Source: Manihot esculenta (taxonomy: Eukaryota > Streptophyta > Magnoliopsida > Malpighiales > Euphorbiaceae). Taken from it: DNA of 64,000 bases. Below are positions 1-11,990 of this stretch, in pieces; position 1 is the stretch's first letter, and each line of letters starts with the position of its first letter. A program made the position numbers and the translations under genes. Location of the stretch: contig NC_035172.2 of NCBI RefSeq assembly GCF_001659605.2, positions 15,501,051-15,565,050 of the forward strand. The letters run 5' to 3'. The notes below the pieces were generated by a model. The model searched no databases, was not told where the DNA came from, and saw nothing but the letters and a program-made list of their open reading frames with translations.

Positions 1-589
1 GCCAAGGATATTTATCCCACACTAAAAAAAAGGCTAGGGGCTTCTATTTGCTGCTTGCATCTCTCCCGAAGTTCTTGAGATGTTTGCATGTACTTGACAT
101 CTTCGATATTTATGGACAAGTTATTTCGCATCTTGTATTATCATCAGCTAGTAATAACCTTATCTGAATGCTTTTTCGGTGATTATACGAGCTCCTTCAT
201 GGCTCCTACAATTACCTTCATGAATATTTTTTAAGATTTTCTGGCCTTCCTCCTTCGTAACACAACACAACCATGGCTGTATTGAGGATCTCCTGTACAA
301 CCAGCCATCAATTAGTGCATATTTAGAGAATTTTCTTATTAGTTGTTTGGCCGATAACTCATTGGCTGAAAGCTCATCTTATGTCAAAAATTTATACACA
401 GGCGTCATCCATGATTCTCCCTCCTCTATGGAAAAAAAACTCTTCCACGTCCATTGCTAAAGTGTGTAGTTTCTCGAATTGAAAAAGGTTAAGTCAAGTG
501 CTGTTCACCTGCCTCTGCCATTATAGCTAGAAAATTTGCCTCTTCATTGTCGCCTTTAGCCATCTGGCAAAGCACGCAACTGACCTGTT
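1..589 (-). pseudogene. Decayed Tat-lineage Ty3 pol fragment (RNase H end to integrase zinc finger)
   Basis: Minus-strand translation gives broken Ty3 pol sequence running from the RNase H/connection region into the N-terminal part of integrase. Short recognisable blocks include a PWLxCVTKEEG-like segment, an IHEGNCRSHxGAR-like segment and RCQVHANI (HHCC region), which are typical of the Tat/Ogre/Retand lineage. Frameshifts and stops are frequent and no long frame survives. It is the downstream half of the element whose RT and RNase H lie at 10072-12000: element A inserted between the two halves, and a near-identical 5-bp flank (ctgtt / ctgtc) supports this. Integrase continues off the left window edge. 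It is not functional. Confidence 0.75.
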
Positions 590-2714
590 TGTAATACCCG
601 GCTAGAGTCCGGCACCGAAATTCCTGTTGTTTGGTGGAATCCGGGGTGTCGGAATTCTATAAAAAGGTAGGATTTATGTTTTACTAAGTGGTGTGATGTG
701 TGTTGATGTTTTAAGGTTAATGGAAGTGAGTTTTGAGTTGAAATAACCTAAGGCAGTTGAGCCAAGTTCGGCCGCCGAAGGTAAGTTCGGCCGCCGAAAG
801 TGTTCGGCTTTCGAAGGTAAGTTCGGCCCCCGAACGTTGCATGGTCTTGCATGTGATTGGGCAGCCGAAGATGAGTTGGCCAGCTAGCTGAGTCATGGCT
901 TTTGACAGAAGTTGGCCTCAGATTCTTGCCATGGAATAGGCCACGTCTCTCATGACTAATCTGCAAATAGTGAGCTGCTCATACAGAAGATTGAAGGTTG
1001 TTTTGTCAAAGGTTTTGAAAGTTTGAAACAAAAGCTAAAGGTTTTGAGAATTTAAGAGTTTGAGAAGAGTTGGTCCGTTTCCCTTGTTCAGAGTGTTCAT
1101 CTTCTTGTATAGGAGGTAAGTGATGCTCTTGAACATGTTTTTATGTTTTCTGAAGATTTTATGGCAGGTGTGGAGAGAGATGCATGCTTAGGTTATTAAT
1201 GATAGTTTTGATGAGTTATGCATGTATACATGTTTATGTGTTATGTTTGATTTGTTGTTTGGGGTTAGTAGATAGATTGGACCCCTGTGACCATATACTT
1301 GAGTATATGTATGTTGAGGAGGTGAAGTATGCATGTTTTGAGAAGTTAAAAGGAAGAAGGAGATGGTTTGCCGTTGAAGCTGAGTTCTGGATGAACTCAG
1401 GTTCGGCAGCCGAAGGTTCATTCGGCCGCCGAACCTCCTGCATGGTGGCTTAGTTGCCACAGCTTGCCCCCGAGTGTTTTTGCATTTTCGGCTCTGTTTG
1501 GGGGATTCGGCCGCCGAAGGTGCCGCCGAAGGTGCTTGAGTTTCGTCTCTGGAGAGGACATTCGGCCGCCGAACCTGCCGCCGAAAGTGTTCTGTCCAGC
1601 TTTTCTTTTGTATGTTTTGCATGAGCTTTAGAGTAAGATTAAGGGGATTCTTGGGTAGTTCATTTAAGGTAGTTTGGTCCCTCATTTAAGTCTTTATGTG
1701 TTTATACAGACCAGAGGAACCAGAGAGAGCAGCAGTGAGTACTGCTCCAGAGTTTACTGAACCTGCAGAGTCAGTCCAGAGCCAGAGGTGAGTGGAACTA
1801 AACTTAATGTTTTTAATGAAACAATGGAATGTTTTAGCATATCTCATGCATCATGATTATGCAAATAGGTTGACTGCATTAGTATTCACGAATATGTTGC
1901 ATTGCATTGTTCATTGTTGGTGTGAGTAAATGCTGAATGATCCAATAGTCTCTGAGTTAAGACCAGGAGCCTTTGACTACGCCCTGGCAGGTATAGTAAA
2001 GACCAGGAGCCTTTGACTACGCCCTGGCAATGGTAAGTACAGAGGTGTTATACACATATACATATATGACAGGAAGACCAGGTGCTCGATTCTACGCCCT
2101 GGCACGGAAGTTACTGAGGCTATGTGGTGACAGGTTTACTCTTGATGTGGCTTGTCTGTGTTATGACGCATTCCATGAGATCATATTTTATGACTGATTT
2201 TATTATTCTACTCACTGGGCTATAGAGCTCATCCCACTCCCTTAATCCCAGTCTTGCAGGATTCAGTGTACAGTGTACAGAGGGAAAGTCCAGAAGAGGT
2301 CAGAAAGAGAAACGGAGACTTGTATTCGTTTAGAGTGGACATGTATTTTATCAGTTGTATATTGAGTTAGAGTTGTGCTTGCCTTAGTGGTTTATAATGT
2401 AAATCTGTTGTTATATACATGATCTGTATGTGAATATGTTTTTATAGCGTATGTGACAAACCAGGCTTAACAGGTATGAAATAACCCATCTAGAGCAAGC
2501 TCTAGTCAAGGGTACAGAGTACAGGGTACAGAGATAGTGCATGCACAGGTTAAGCCTTGGTTCAGAAAAGAATTTTTTATTTCTATTGAAAATGTATGAT
2601 CATGTATGAGATTTACAGGTACACAGAGAGTATTACAGGCTTGCTACGGGTTCTGGCGGCCTTAAGCCGACCTGAATCCTAGCGCCGGTGACGGTCCATT
2701 TCAGGGTCGTTACA
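590..2714 (+). repeat. 5' LTR of element A
   Basis: Begins TGTAATACCC and ends GGTCGTTACA, 2125 bp. TTCGGCCGCCGAA-type palindromes lie in clusters near 768-840, 1400-1435 and 1510-1585. Three tandem copies of a GACCAGG...GCCCTGGCA unit lie at 1961-1989, 2001-2029 and 2076-2104. A TATA-like stretch (tctataaaaagg) lies near 656-667. The last ~70 bp (CTACGGG...GGCGGCC...GTCGTTACA) is conserved in all four Tekay-type elements of the window. Antisense and sense frames of 80-165 codons inside it recur in the 3' LTR and are not considered genes. Confidence 0.95.
1961..2104 (+). repeat. Three-copy CCAGG...CCTGG repeat within LTR A
   Basis: Units of about 29 bp start with GACCAGG and end with GCCCTGGCA, so each unit can pair CCAGG with CCTGG. 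The first two copies are 40 bp apart and almost identical. The third is diverged in the middle only. The same array recurs at 9318-9461 in the 3' LTR, and equivalent arrays occupy the same LTR position in elements B, C and D. No function is known to me. Confidence 0.8.
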
Positions 2715-2717
2715 GAT

Positions 2718-2731
2718 TGGTATCAGAGCCC
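2718..2731 (+). other. Primer-binding site (initiator Met tRNA) of element A
   Basis: TGGTATCAGAGCCC begins three bases after the LTR end (2714). TGGTATCAGAGC is the classic complement of the 3' end of plant initiator tRNA-Met, which primes minus-strand DNA synthesis in Ty3 and Ty1 elements. Confidence 0.92.
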
Positions 2732-2938
2732 TAGGTTCATATGATCGGACCTATAGAGAGAGTGTCGGGCTCATAGAGATTAGAGTTGGTCAAGCACAAT
2801 AGGAATCATGTCCACTAGGATAGGATGTTGAGTCCTATCTGATTGCTGCTATGAGATGCCTATGCATGTGTTTTTATGATTAAGATATATGTGTTTATGT
2901 GCTGATATGCTATAGTATGTGTTGTTTTCAGAGTTAAG

Positions 2939-5900
2939 ATGCGAGGAACTCGTCGATCAGCTCGATTGACTGGAGTCCCATCAGATAGTGAGGGAGTAGC
3001 TGCTCGTCCTCCTGCATTGCCAAGGGCAAGGTCACAAAGATCTAGCAGGGAAGGCATGTCAATAGACCCTAGAAGGTCTGTAGACGAGAGCAGAAGAGGG
3101 GTAGTTAGAGGAGGTAGATTAGAGGAAGAGAGGGAGGCTATGGAGACTGATCCGTCTATGGATGAAGGTATGGGAGAATCCGAGGGAGGTGTTCAGGCCT
3201 CAGGTTATGGTTATCCATCCTTGTTTCAGGATCCAGAGTATCCGATGGAAGGTATGTCGGAATACTCACGTTTTGACCCATATCCTACATACATGCCATA
3301 TATGCCATATCCTCACTATTACCCATCATATCCACCATATCCTACGTATCCATCTTCCCCTATACATCCGAGTGCAGCACACCCAGAAATAAATGAACCA
3401 CCAGCACCTCCACCACCACAAACAGAACCAGTAGCCCCTGTTGCCCAAATTTTTCCATCTAGTTCATCGGGAAGTAAGGTAAAGATGACTGAGTACCTTA
3501 AATTGGATGCTCCTAAGTTCAATACAGGAGATGATCCATTTGAGTACCTGAGATTTGTGAAGATGATCACTGATGAGTTGGGTGCAGATGACAGTAGAGC
3601 CATAGAGATGGCAGGATTTACACTGAAGTGTAAGAAGACTCGGGAATGGTTTAAGAACTATATAGAGCCCAGAATGAACAGTATGTCGTGGGGAGAGTTC
3701 GCTAATGAGTTTGCAGGGTGGGCTTTTCCTGATAGTTCCAGGGAGATGAAGATAATTGAGTTTGAACAGTTGAGACAAACAGATGAGATGACTGTTGATG
3801 AGTTCACAGATAAGTTCCTAGATCTGCTTCAGTACGTGGGTCAGGCCTATGATACTGATCAGAAGAAGGCGAGGAGATATACCATGAGACTTCACCCTAG
3901 GTATTCTTCTTTGATCCTTCCAGCAGAAAAGGAGAGTTTTCACTCTATAATAGATGCAGCCAGAAAGATGGAAGCTAGTGCTAATATTCAGAAACAGTCA
4001 AAGGCACAGGCTTCGGGTCCTAAGGCCCCCAGTTCAGGTGCTACAGGCAGTAAGAGATGGGATAGAGCTAGAGGAACAAGGAAAGGGTTCTGGAGTAAAG
4101 TTAAGTCAGGTCTGGGAATGGGTAGTGGCTCAAGCTCTGGCACAACTGTTCCAGCATGTAGGAGATGTGGGAGACCACACAGAGGAACTTGTCAGTTGGG
4201 ATCTACAGCTTGTTTTAGATGCGGACAGGAAGGGCATATTGCTCGAGAGTGTCCTCAGGTGACTTTTGTGGCACCTTCCCAGCAGATGAGTTCAGGCAGT
4301 GTAGCACAGCCAGTAGGGCAGCCAGTGGCTTCAGCTATACCTCAGGGTAGTGGTAGAGGTAGAGGGAGAGGGGCAGCCTCTACTTCAGCAGCAGGTTCCC
4401 GAGGTGGAAATCCTGTAGCCCCAGCACAGATTTTCACTATGACTCAGGAGGAGGCTAACATGTGGAACACAGTGGTGTCAGGTAATCTCATCATTGGGTG
4501 TTCTGATGTGTATGCTTTGATGGACCCCGGTGCTTCTCATTCCTTTATTGCTTCGAGAGCCATAGAGAGATTGGGTTTGATCAGTTCTGAGTTAGAGTAT
4601 CCTCTCTGGGTCAGTGGCCCTAGATGTGACCCATCAGTGGCAGTGTCGGTCTGTCGTTTCAGTCCAGTATTCATTGAGGGTAGATGCCTTCCAGCTGACC
4701 TTGTGGTTCTAGACTTGACAGATTTTGATGTCATTCTAGGGATGGATTGGCTATCTGCATATAGTGCTACTTTGGACTGTAGAGAGAAGATAGTGAGTCT
4801 CAGAGACCAGGATGGGTCAGAGTGTGTCTTCAGAGGAGACATGAGAGGTACACCCAGAGGTATGATTTCAGCCCTTCAGGCTCGTCGTTTGCTTAGGAGG
4901 GGTTGTCAGGGGTTTCTAGCTCATGTGAGAGAGCTAGACAGTCAGGTTAGGGAACCAGCTACAGTACCAGTGGTCCGAGAGTTTCTCGATGTTTTTCCAG
5001 ACGAACTTCCAGGACTACCACCTGGTAGGGAGATAGAGTTTGAAATAGAATTGCTGCCTGATACCAGACCTATCTCTATTCCTCCCTACAGGATGGCGCC
5101 AGCAGAGTTAAAAGAGTTAAAAGAGCAGTTACAGGACTTGGTAGATAAGGGTTTCATCCGCCCTAGTACCTCACCTTGGGGTGCTCCAGTACTTTTTGTC
5201 AGAAAGAAGGATGGATCCCTCAGACTTTGTATTGACTACAGACAGTTAAACAAGGTCACTACCAAGAATAGGTATCCTCTACCTCGGATTGATGATCTGT
5301 TTGACCAGCTAGCTGGAGCAGGTTGTTTTTCTAAAATAGATCTGAGATCCGGATATCATCAGTTGAGAGTCAGAGAGGCAGATGTGCCTAAGACAGCATT
5401 CAGAACCAGATATGGGCACTATGAGTTCTTAGTGATGCCGTTCGGGTTGACTAATGCCCCTGCAGCATTCATGGATCTCATGAATAGAGTTTTCAGCGAG
5501 TTTCTGGATCACTTTGTGATTGTTTTTATTGATGACATCTTAGTGTATTCCAAAAATGCAGAAGAGCATGCCCATCATCTGCGGATAATTCTGCAGACAC
5601 TGAGAGAGCATGGTCTGTATGCCAAGTTCTCGAAGTGTGAGTTTTGGTTGAGGAGCATTTCTTTCTTGGGACATGTGATATCAGCAGATGGGATTGAGGT
5701 AGACCCCAGGAAGATAGAGGCTGTAGCTAACTGGCCCAGACCTACTACAGTGACTGAGATTAAAAGTTTTCTGGGACTGGCAGGTTACTACAGGAGGTTC
5801 GTACAGGATTTCTCAAAGATAGCAGCTCCTATGACCAAACTGACTCAGAAGAACCAGAAGTTTATCTGGTCAAACCAGTGTGAAGAGAGCTTTGAGGAGC

Positions 5901-7867
5901 TCAAGAGGAGATTGACTACAGCACCAGTGCTAGCTCTGCCTGTTAGTGACAAGGAGTTCACAGTGTTCTGTGATGCGTCTCGAGTGGGATTGGGTTGTGT
6001 TCTGATGCAGCAGGATAGGGTGATTGCTTATGCTTCTAGACAGTTAAAGAAGCACGAGTTAAATTACCCCACCCATGACCTTGAGATGGCAGCAGTGATC
6101 TTTGCACTCAAGATGTGGAGGCATTACTTCTACGGGGTGAAATGCGAGATCTTCACTGATCATAAAAGTTTACAGTATATCTTGAGCCAAAGGGAGCTGA
6201 ATTTGAGGCAGAGAAGATGGGTAGAATTGCTTAGTGATTATGATTGTAAGATCCAGTATCATCCGGGTAAGGCGAATGTTGTGGCAGACGCCTTAAGTCG
6301 GAAGTCACTAGGCAGTTTATCTCATATAGCAGTAGAGCGGAGACCAGTAGTGATGGAGCTTTACAAGCTCATCGAGGAGGGGTTACAGCTAGAGTTGTCT
6401 GGTACAGGTGCGTTGATAGCACAGATGAGAGTGACACCAGTGTTTCTGGAGCAGATAGCACAGAGACAACACGAGGACCCTGAGTTAATGAAAATTGCCA
6501 GGACTGTTCAGTCAGGCAACAGTGCAGAGTTCAGATTTGACAACAAAGGGATCCTTCGTTTTGGAAGTCGACTTTGTGTACCAAATAATAGCAGTCTGAA
6601 GGAAGACATTATGAGGGAAGCTCATAATGCAAGGTATAGTGTGCACCCAGGAGCCACCAAGATGTATCGAGACCTAAAGAGAGTGTATTGGTGGCCAGCC
6701 ATGAAAAAGGGAGTGGCGCAGTTTGTGACAGCCTGTGAGACTTGTCAGAGAGTGAAGTTAGAACATCAGAAGCCGGCTGGAATGCTTAACCCACTGCCGA
6801 TTCCAGAATGGAAATGGGAAAACATAGCTATGGATTTTGTAGTGGGCTTACCAGCAACGTCCAACAGGATAGACTCGATATGGGTGATTGTGGACAGACT
6901 CACGAAATCTGCTCATTTCATTCCAGTTAGGAGTAACTATTCTGTGGATAAGTTAGCACAGGTGTATCTGGATGAGATAGTGAGATTGCATGGAGTCCCA
7001 GTGTCTATAGTTTCAGACAGAGGACCTCAGTTTACCTCCAGATTCTGGCGAAGTTTGCAGAGTGCTATGGGCACGAGATTAGATTTTAGTACTGCTTTCC
7101 ACCCACAGACTGATGGACAGTCAGAGAGGACCATCCAGACCATAGAGGACATGCTCAGAATGTGTGTGTTAGACTTTGGCGGTTCTTGGAGGCAGCATCT
7201 ACCTTTGGTAGAGTTTGCCTACAATAACAGTCATCATGCTAGCATTGGGATGGCTCCTTATGAAGCATTATATGGGAGGAAATGCAGATCCCCTGTTTGC
7301 TGGGAAGAAGTAGGAGAGAAAGTTCTTGCAGGGCCAGAGTTGATAGAAATTACCAGTAAAACAGTGCCAGTGATCAGGGAGAGAATCAGAATAGCACAGA
7401 GTAGACAGAAAAGCTACGCAGATGTTCGCAGGAAACTATTAGAGTTTCAGGAGGGAGATTGGGTATTACTAAAAGTGTCTCCAATGAAAGGAGTGGTTCG
7501 TTTTGGGAAGAAGGGTAAATTAGCTCCACGATACATTGGACCCTTTGAGATTTTACAGAGGATCGGAAATGTCTCATATAAGCTTGATTTACCTACTTCT
7601 ATGGAGAGGATTCACCCGGTGTTTCATGTTTCTATGCTACGGAAATTTGTGTCAGATCCGGATCAGGTTATTAGTGAGCCTGAAGTGGAGATTCTAGGGG
7701 ATCTCACTTATGTAGAGCAGCCAGTACGGATTCTGGACACACAGATCAGACAGCTAAGGAACAAGGAGATTCCGATGGTGAAAGTGTTGTGGAACCACCA
7801 TAACCTAGAAGAGTGCACGTGGGAGACGCGGGAGTCTATGCTCCAGCAGTATCCACATCTGTTTTGA
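2939..7867 (+). CDS. Element A Gag-Pol polyprotein, Ty3 chromovirus
   Basis: One uninterrupted 1642-codon frame. In order: a Pro/Tyr-rich N-terminal Gag region; the retrotransposon Gag capsid domain from about residue 180; a Cys/His-rich stretch near 406 and a CCHC zinc knuckle at about 425 ([15 protein letters not shown]); aspartic protease with DPGASHSF at about 529; reverse transcriptase with the FIDDIL active-site box at about 863; RNase H with VFCDAS near 1007; integrase with its HHCC finger from about 1229 and catalytic D1299, D1360 and E1396; and a C-terminal chromodomain-like tail from about 1590 ([15 protein letters not shown]...). The tail defines the chromovirus/Tekay group and in relatives directs insertion into heterochromatin. 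The start [11 protein letters not shown] is shared with elements B and C, which supports the chosen ATG. All catalytic residues are present. Gag and Pol are in the same frame with no stop, so the relative amounts of Gag and Pol must be set some other way. Confidence 0.95.
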   Translation: MRGTRRSARLTGVPSDSEGVAARPPALPRARSQRSSREGMSIDPRRSVDESRRGVVRGGRLEEEREAMETDPSMDEGMGESEGGVQASGYGYPSLFQDPEYPMEGMSEYSRFDPYPTYMPYMPYPHYYPSYPPYPTYPSSPIHPSAAHPEINEPPAPPPPQTEPVAPVAQIFPSSSSGSKVKMTEYLKLDAPKFNTGDDPFEYLRFVKMITDELGADDSRAIEMAGFTLKCKKTREWFKNYIEPRMNSMSWGEFANEFAGWAFPDSSREMKIIEFEQLRQTDEMTVDEFTDKFLDLLQYVGQAYDTDQKKARRYTMRLHPRYSSLILPAEKESFHSIIDAARKMEASANIQKQSKAQASGPKAPSSGATGSKRWDRARGTRKGFWSKVKSGLGMGSGSSSGTTVPACRRCGRPHRGTCQLGSTACFRCGQEGHIARECPQVTFVAPSQQMSSGSVAQPVGQPVASAIPQGSGRGRGRGAASTSAAGSRGGNPVAPAQIFTMTQEEANMWNTVVSGNLIIGCSDVYALMDPGASHSFIASRAIERLGLISSELEYPLWVSGPRCDPSVAVSVCRFSPVFIEGRCLPADLVVLDLTDFDVILGMDWLSAYSATLDCREKIVSLRDQDGSECVFRGDMRGTPRGMISALQARRLLRRGCQGFLAHVRELDSQVREPATVPVVREFLDVFPDELPGLPPGREIEFEIELLPDTRPISIPPYRMAPAELKELKEQLQDLVDKGFIRPSTSPWGAPVLFVRKKDGSLRLCIDYRQLNKVTTKNRYPLPRIDDLFDQLAGAGCFSKIDLRSGYHQLRVREADVPKTAFRTRYGHYEFLVMPFGLTNAPAAFMDLMNRVFSEFLDHFVIVFIDDILVYSKNAEEHAHHLRIILQTLREHGLYAKFSKCEFWLRSISFLGHVISADGIEVDPRKIEAVANWPRPTTVTEIKSFLGLAGYYRRFVQDFSKIAAPMTKLTQKNQKFIWSNQCEESFEELKRRLTTAPVLALPVSDKEFTVFCDASRVGLGCVLMQQDRVIAYASRQLKKHELNYPTHDLEMAAVIFALKMWRHYFYGVKCEIFTDHKSLQYILSQRELNLRQRRWVELLSDYDCKIQYHPGKANVVADALSRKSLGSLSHIAVERRPVVMELYKLIEEGLQLELSGTGALIAQMRVTPVFLEQIAQRQHEDPELMKIARTVQSGNSAEFRFDNKGILRFGSRLCVPNNSSLKEDIMREAHNARYSVHPGATKMYRDLKRVYWWPAMKKGVAQFVTACETCQRVKLEHQKPAGMLNPLPIPEWKWENIAMDFVVGLPATSNRIDSIWVIVDRLTKSAHFIPVRSNYSVDKLAQVYLDEIVRLHGVPVSIVSDRGPQFTSRFWRSLQSAMGTRLDFSTAFHPQTDGQSERTIQTIEDMLRMCVLDFGGSWRQHLPLVEFAYNNSHHASIGMAPYEALYGRKCRSPVCWEEVGEKVLAGPELIEITSKTVPVIRERIRIAQSRQKSYADVRRKLLEFQEGDWVLLKVSPMKGVVRFGKKGKLAPRYIGPFEILQRIGNVSYKLDLPTSMERIHPVFHVSMLRKFVSDPDQVISEPEVEILGDLTYVEQPVRILDTQIRQLRNKEIPMVKVLWNHHNLEECTWETRESMLQQYPHLF

Positions 7868-7930
7868 GGTTCGTTTCCTCCTTTTTTTTTTATTGTTGTT
7901 TGTTTTAGGAACATCCGAGGACGAATGTTC

Positions 7931-7946
7931 TTAAGGGGGGGGAGAA
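7931..7946 (+). other. Polypurine tract of element A
   Basis: TTAAGGGGGGGGAGAA lies immediately upstream of the 3' LTR (7947). It is the expected plus-strand primer for reverse transcription. The same tract occurs in reverse complement next to the left LTR of element C (52442-52458). Confidence 0.9.
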
Positions 7947-10071
7947 TGTAATACCCGGCTAGAGTCCGGCACCGGAATTCCTGTTGTTTGGTGGAATTCG
8001 GGGTGTCGGAATTCTATAAAAAGGTAGGATTTATGTTTTACTAAGTGGTGTGATGTGTGTTGATGTTTTAAGGTTAATGGAAGTGAGTTTTGAGTTGAAA
8101 TAACCTAAGGCAGTTGAGCCAAGTTCGGCCGCCAAAGGTAAGTTCAGCCGCCGAAAGTGTTCGGCTTTCGAAGGTAAGTTCGGCCCCCGAACGTTACATG
8201 GTCTTGCATGTGATTGGGCAGCCGAAGATGAGTTGGCCAGCTAGCTGAGTCATGGCTTTTGACAGATGTTGGCCTCAGATTCTTGCCATGGAATAGGCCA
8301 CGTCTCTCATGACTAATCTGCAAATAGTGAGCTGCTCATACAGAAGATTGAAGGTTGTTTTGTCAAAGGTTTTGAAAGTTTGAAACAAAAGCTAAAGGTT
8401 TTGAGAATTTGAGAGTTTGAGAAGAGTTGGTCCGTTTTCCTTGTTCAGAGTGTTCATCTTCTTGTATAGGAGGTAAGTGATGCTCTTGAACATGTTTTTA
8501 TGTTTTCTGAAGATTTTATGGCAGGTGTGGAGAGAGATGCATGCTTAGGTTATTAATGATAGTTTTGATGAGTTATGCATGTATACATGTTTATGTGTTA
8601 TGTTTGATTTGTTGTTTGGGGTTAGTAGATAGATTGGACCCCTGTGACCATATACTTGAGTATATGTATGTTGAGGAGGTGACGTATGCATGTTTTGAGA
8701 AGTTAAAAGGAAGAAGGAGATGGTTTGCCGTTGAAGCTGAGTTCTGGATGAACTCAGGTTCGGCAGCCGAAGGTTCATTCGGCCGCCGAACCTCCTGCAT
8801 GGTGGCTTGGTTGCCACAGCTTGCCCCCGAGTGTTTTTGCATGTTCGGCTCTGTTTGGGGGATTCGGCCGCCGAAGGTGCCGCCGAAGGTGCTTGAGTTT
8901 CGTCTCTGGAGAGGACATTCGGCCGCCGAACCTGCCGCCGAAAGTGTTCTGTCCAGCTTTTCTTTTGTATGTTTTGCATGAGCTTTAGAGTAAGATTAAG
9001 GGGATTCTTGGGTAGTTCATTTAAGGTAGTTTGGTCCCTCATTTAAGTCTTTATGTGTTTATACAGACCAGAGGAACCAGAGAGAGCAGCAGTGAGTACT
9101 GCTCCAGAGTTTACTGAACCTGCAGAGTCAGTCCAGAGCCAGAGGTGAGTGGAACTAAACTTAATGCTTTTAATGAAACAATGGAATGTTTTAGCATATC
9201 TCATGCATCATGATTATGCAAATAGGTTGACTGCATTAGTATTCACGAATATGTTGCATTGCATTGTTCATTGTTGGTGTGAGTAAATGCTGAATGATCC
9301 AATAGTCTCTGAGTTAAGACCAGGAGCCTTTGACTATGCCCTGGCAGGTATAGTAAAGACCAGGAGCCTTTGACTACGCCCTGGCAATGGTAAGTACAGA
9401 GGTGTTATACACATATACATATATGACAGGAAGACCAGGTGCTCGATTCTACGCCCTGGCACGGAAGTTACTGAGGCTATGTGGTGACAGGTTTACTCTT
9501 GATGTGGCTTGTCTGTGTTATGACGCATTCCATGAGATCATATTTTATGACTGATTTTATTATTCTACTCACTGGGCTATAGAGCTCATCCCACTCCCTT
9601 AATCCCAGTCTTGCAGGATTCAGTGTACAGTGTACAGAGGGAAAGTCCAGAAGAGGTCAGAAAGAGAAACGGAGACTTGTATTCGTTTAGAGTGGACATG
9701 TATTTTATCAGTTGTATATTGAGTTAGAGTTGTGCTTGCCTTAGTGGTTTGTAATGTAAATCTGTTGTTATATACATGATCTGTATGTGAATATGTTTTT
9801 ATAGCGTATGTGACAAACCAGGCTTAACAGGTATGAAATAACCCATCTAGAGCAAGCTCTAGTCAAGGGTACAGAGTACAGGGTACAGAGATAGTGCAAG
9901 CACAGGTTAAGCCTTGGTTCAGAAAAGAATTTTTTATTTCTATTGAAAATGTATGATCATGTATGAGATTTACAGGTACACAGAGAGTATTACAGGCTTG
10001 CTACGGGTTCTGGCGGCCTTAAGCCGACCTGAATCCTAGCGCCGGTGACGGTCCATTTCAGGGTCGTTACA
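7947..10071 (+). repeat. 3' LTR of element A
   Basis: 2125 bp, the same length as the 5' LTR, with about 15 single-base differences spread over its length and no indel seen by eye. It carries the same palindrome clusters (8125-8200, 8757-8795, 8862-8940) and the same three-copy CCAGG repeat (9318-9461). It ends GTCGTTACA at 10071 and is followed by ctgtc. Confidence 0.95.
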
Positions 10072-11990
10072 CTGTCCGACTTTGATCCTCTCCATTAAGG
10101 ATCAAACCTTTTTCTCGTATTTGACAAGATTCGGTTCTCGGACTTTAAATTGTCCCTTGCACTGATTAATAACCAATTGTGAGTCCTTAAAAATAGTATA
10201 TTTTTGTATACCTAATTACTTGATGATTCTCAAGATCATTATTACAGTCTCGTATTCAGCTATATTATTGGTAGTGTTGAAAGTGAGCTTTACCGCATAT
10301 TGAAGCTTGACACCGGTTTGAGAATGTAACAGGATCCCGATTCTAGAACCCCCAACCCTGCAAGCTCTATTTGCCCAAATCTTCCACTTTTCCATGTTTG
10401 ATTCAGAGGAATCTGAAGGCTCTAATGGCAGAGTCATTTATGCGATAAAATCGGCTACTACTTGGGCTTTCATGGCCTTTCTTGGAATGTACTTGATATT
10501 AAAGGCCGAAAATATTATCGCCCAGGTGGAGAGTTGCCCTAATAGCTCTGACATGTGTAGAACCTTTGTAGAGGGTAATATGTTCTAATTTCTATGATGT
10601 GTGACTCGAAATATGGGCGCAACTTTGTGGCTAACATTAGGACTACAAACGTAAACTTTTTTAGAGGAGGATAATTTAGCTCTACTTCAAGACTTGGCTG
10701 GCATAATATACTGAACTTTATTTCCCATTGTCCTCAAGAATGAGTATCGAGCAAACTGTTTCATGTGTTACAGATAGGCATAGGAAAAAAACTTGGTCTT
10801 CGACAGGCGAGCTTAGCAATGGAGGAGATGATAAAAAGGTTTTCAGACTTTCAAATGCTTCTACATATTCTTCCCCTCACACAAAATTATCTTTTCATTT
10901 TAAGGCTTGAAGAATGGGAGACACCTTCTGGCTGAGTATGATATGAACCGGCCCAGGGCAGTGACTTGCCCATTCAATCTCTGTACTTCATTAATGATTT
11001 TAGATACTTTATGTTTTGGATGGCGCTGATCTTCTCAACGTTTGCTTCTATGCCTCTTTCTGAGATTATATACCCCAAGAACTTCCTAGTTTTTACTCCG
11101 AATGTACACTTTTCAGGGTTCAGCTTCATACCTGCCTTGTCCAGTACGTTAAAGACTTTATGGAAGTCTTCTAGATGGTCTTCCAAGGATCGACTCTTTA
11201 CTACCATATCATCCACGTACACTTCGACTGTTGACCCTACCATATCCTTAAAAATATCTGACACTAGTCTTTGGTAAGTCGCCCCGCATCCTTTAATCCA
11301 AAGAACATCACCTTGTAGTAGAAAACTTCTTGATCTGTTATGAATGCAGTCTTTTCTACATCCTTGTTGTCTATCATGATTTGGTGGTAACCTAAAATGA
11401 TATCAAGGAAAGAAATTACTGCGTGATCCAGTGTTGAGTCTACTAACCTGTTGATAGATGACAATAGATAATGATCTTTCGGATATGCTTTATTCAGGTC
11501 AGTAAAATCCATGCATATTCTCTATTTCCTATTAGCTTTCTTCACTAGGACCGCATTGGCGAGCCATGTGAGATATTGGACTTCCTTTATTAACCCTATA
11601 CTCAAAAGCTTGTCAACCTTTTCTTTGATCACTTGCCGCCTCTCCGGGATGAACCTTTTTTTCTTTTATTAGACTAACTTGACAACTTTATCAATAGATA
11701 GCTTATAGGTGATGAAAGCCGAGTCCACCCTTATTATATCTTTTGGAGACCAAGTAAAAGTGGTTACTTGATTCTTTAGCAGCTCTATTAAACCCGGACC
11801 TCCTCTATCGGGTTTGCTGACTATGGCTTTATGTGAGATTCCACTTTCTCTAACAAGTCGAATAATAATACTGTAGCAATTTTGAACTGGGTGACCGAGT
11901 ATCACATTTTATGCAAATGAAATATCTATCACTGCAAACTCTACGTACAACTCTCGCCTATATTTTTTGTCACTCAATACTAGGGGAGAT
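10072..11990 (-). pseudogene. Decayed Tat-lineage Ty3 pol (protease, RT, RNase H)
   Basis: Minus-strand remnants of pol, in order: a protease tail (MILGHPVQN near 11890), an RT entry region (SPKDIIRVDS...YKLSIDKV near 11740), the RT core (MDFTDLNKAYPKDHY at 11512 downward; VYVDDMVVKSRSLEDH near 11220, the active-site box) and RNase H (NTTNNIAEYE near 10260). DFTDLNKACPKD and VYVDDMIVKS are signatures of the Tat/Ogre/Retand lineage of Ty3, which differs from the chromoviruses in this window. Stops and frameshifts break it into pieces of 70-100 codons. The rest of the element is at 1-589, separated by the insertion of element A. Confidence 0.85.

Larger units (their letters stand above)
590..10071 (+). 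mobile_element. Element A: complete Ty3 chromovirus, Tekay/Del type
   Basis: A full-length LTR retrotransposon with two 2125-bp LTRs (590-2714 and 7947-10071, both TG...CA), an initiator-Met tRNA primer site, one uninterrupted gag-pol frame and a polypurine tract. A by-eye comparison of the LTRs found about 15 substitutions and no length change (roughly 0.7%), so the insertion is recent. The flanking pentamers are ctgtt (585-589) and ctgtc (10072-10076), a target duplication with one mismatch. It is nested inside an old minus-strand Tat-lineage element. Clade assignment rests on the C-terminal chromodomain-like tail, the long LTRs and the single fused frame. All visible parts for autonomous movement are present. 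Confidence 0.95.

Noticed and set aside
1188..1685. 165-codon antisense frame in the LTR of A, repeated at 8545-9042
   Set aside because: It recurs because both LTRs are the same sequence, has no domain, and its residues come from the palindrome clusters (RRPN, AAEP phrases). It is a composition artefact.
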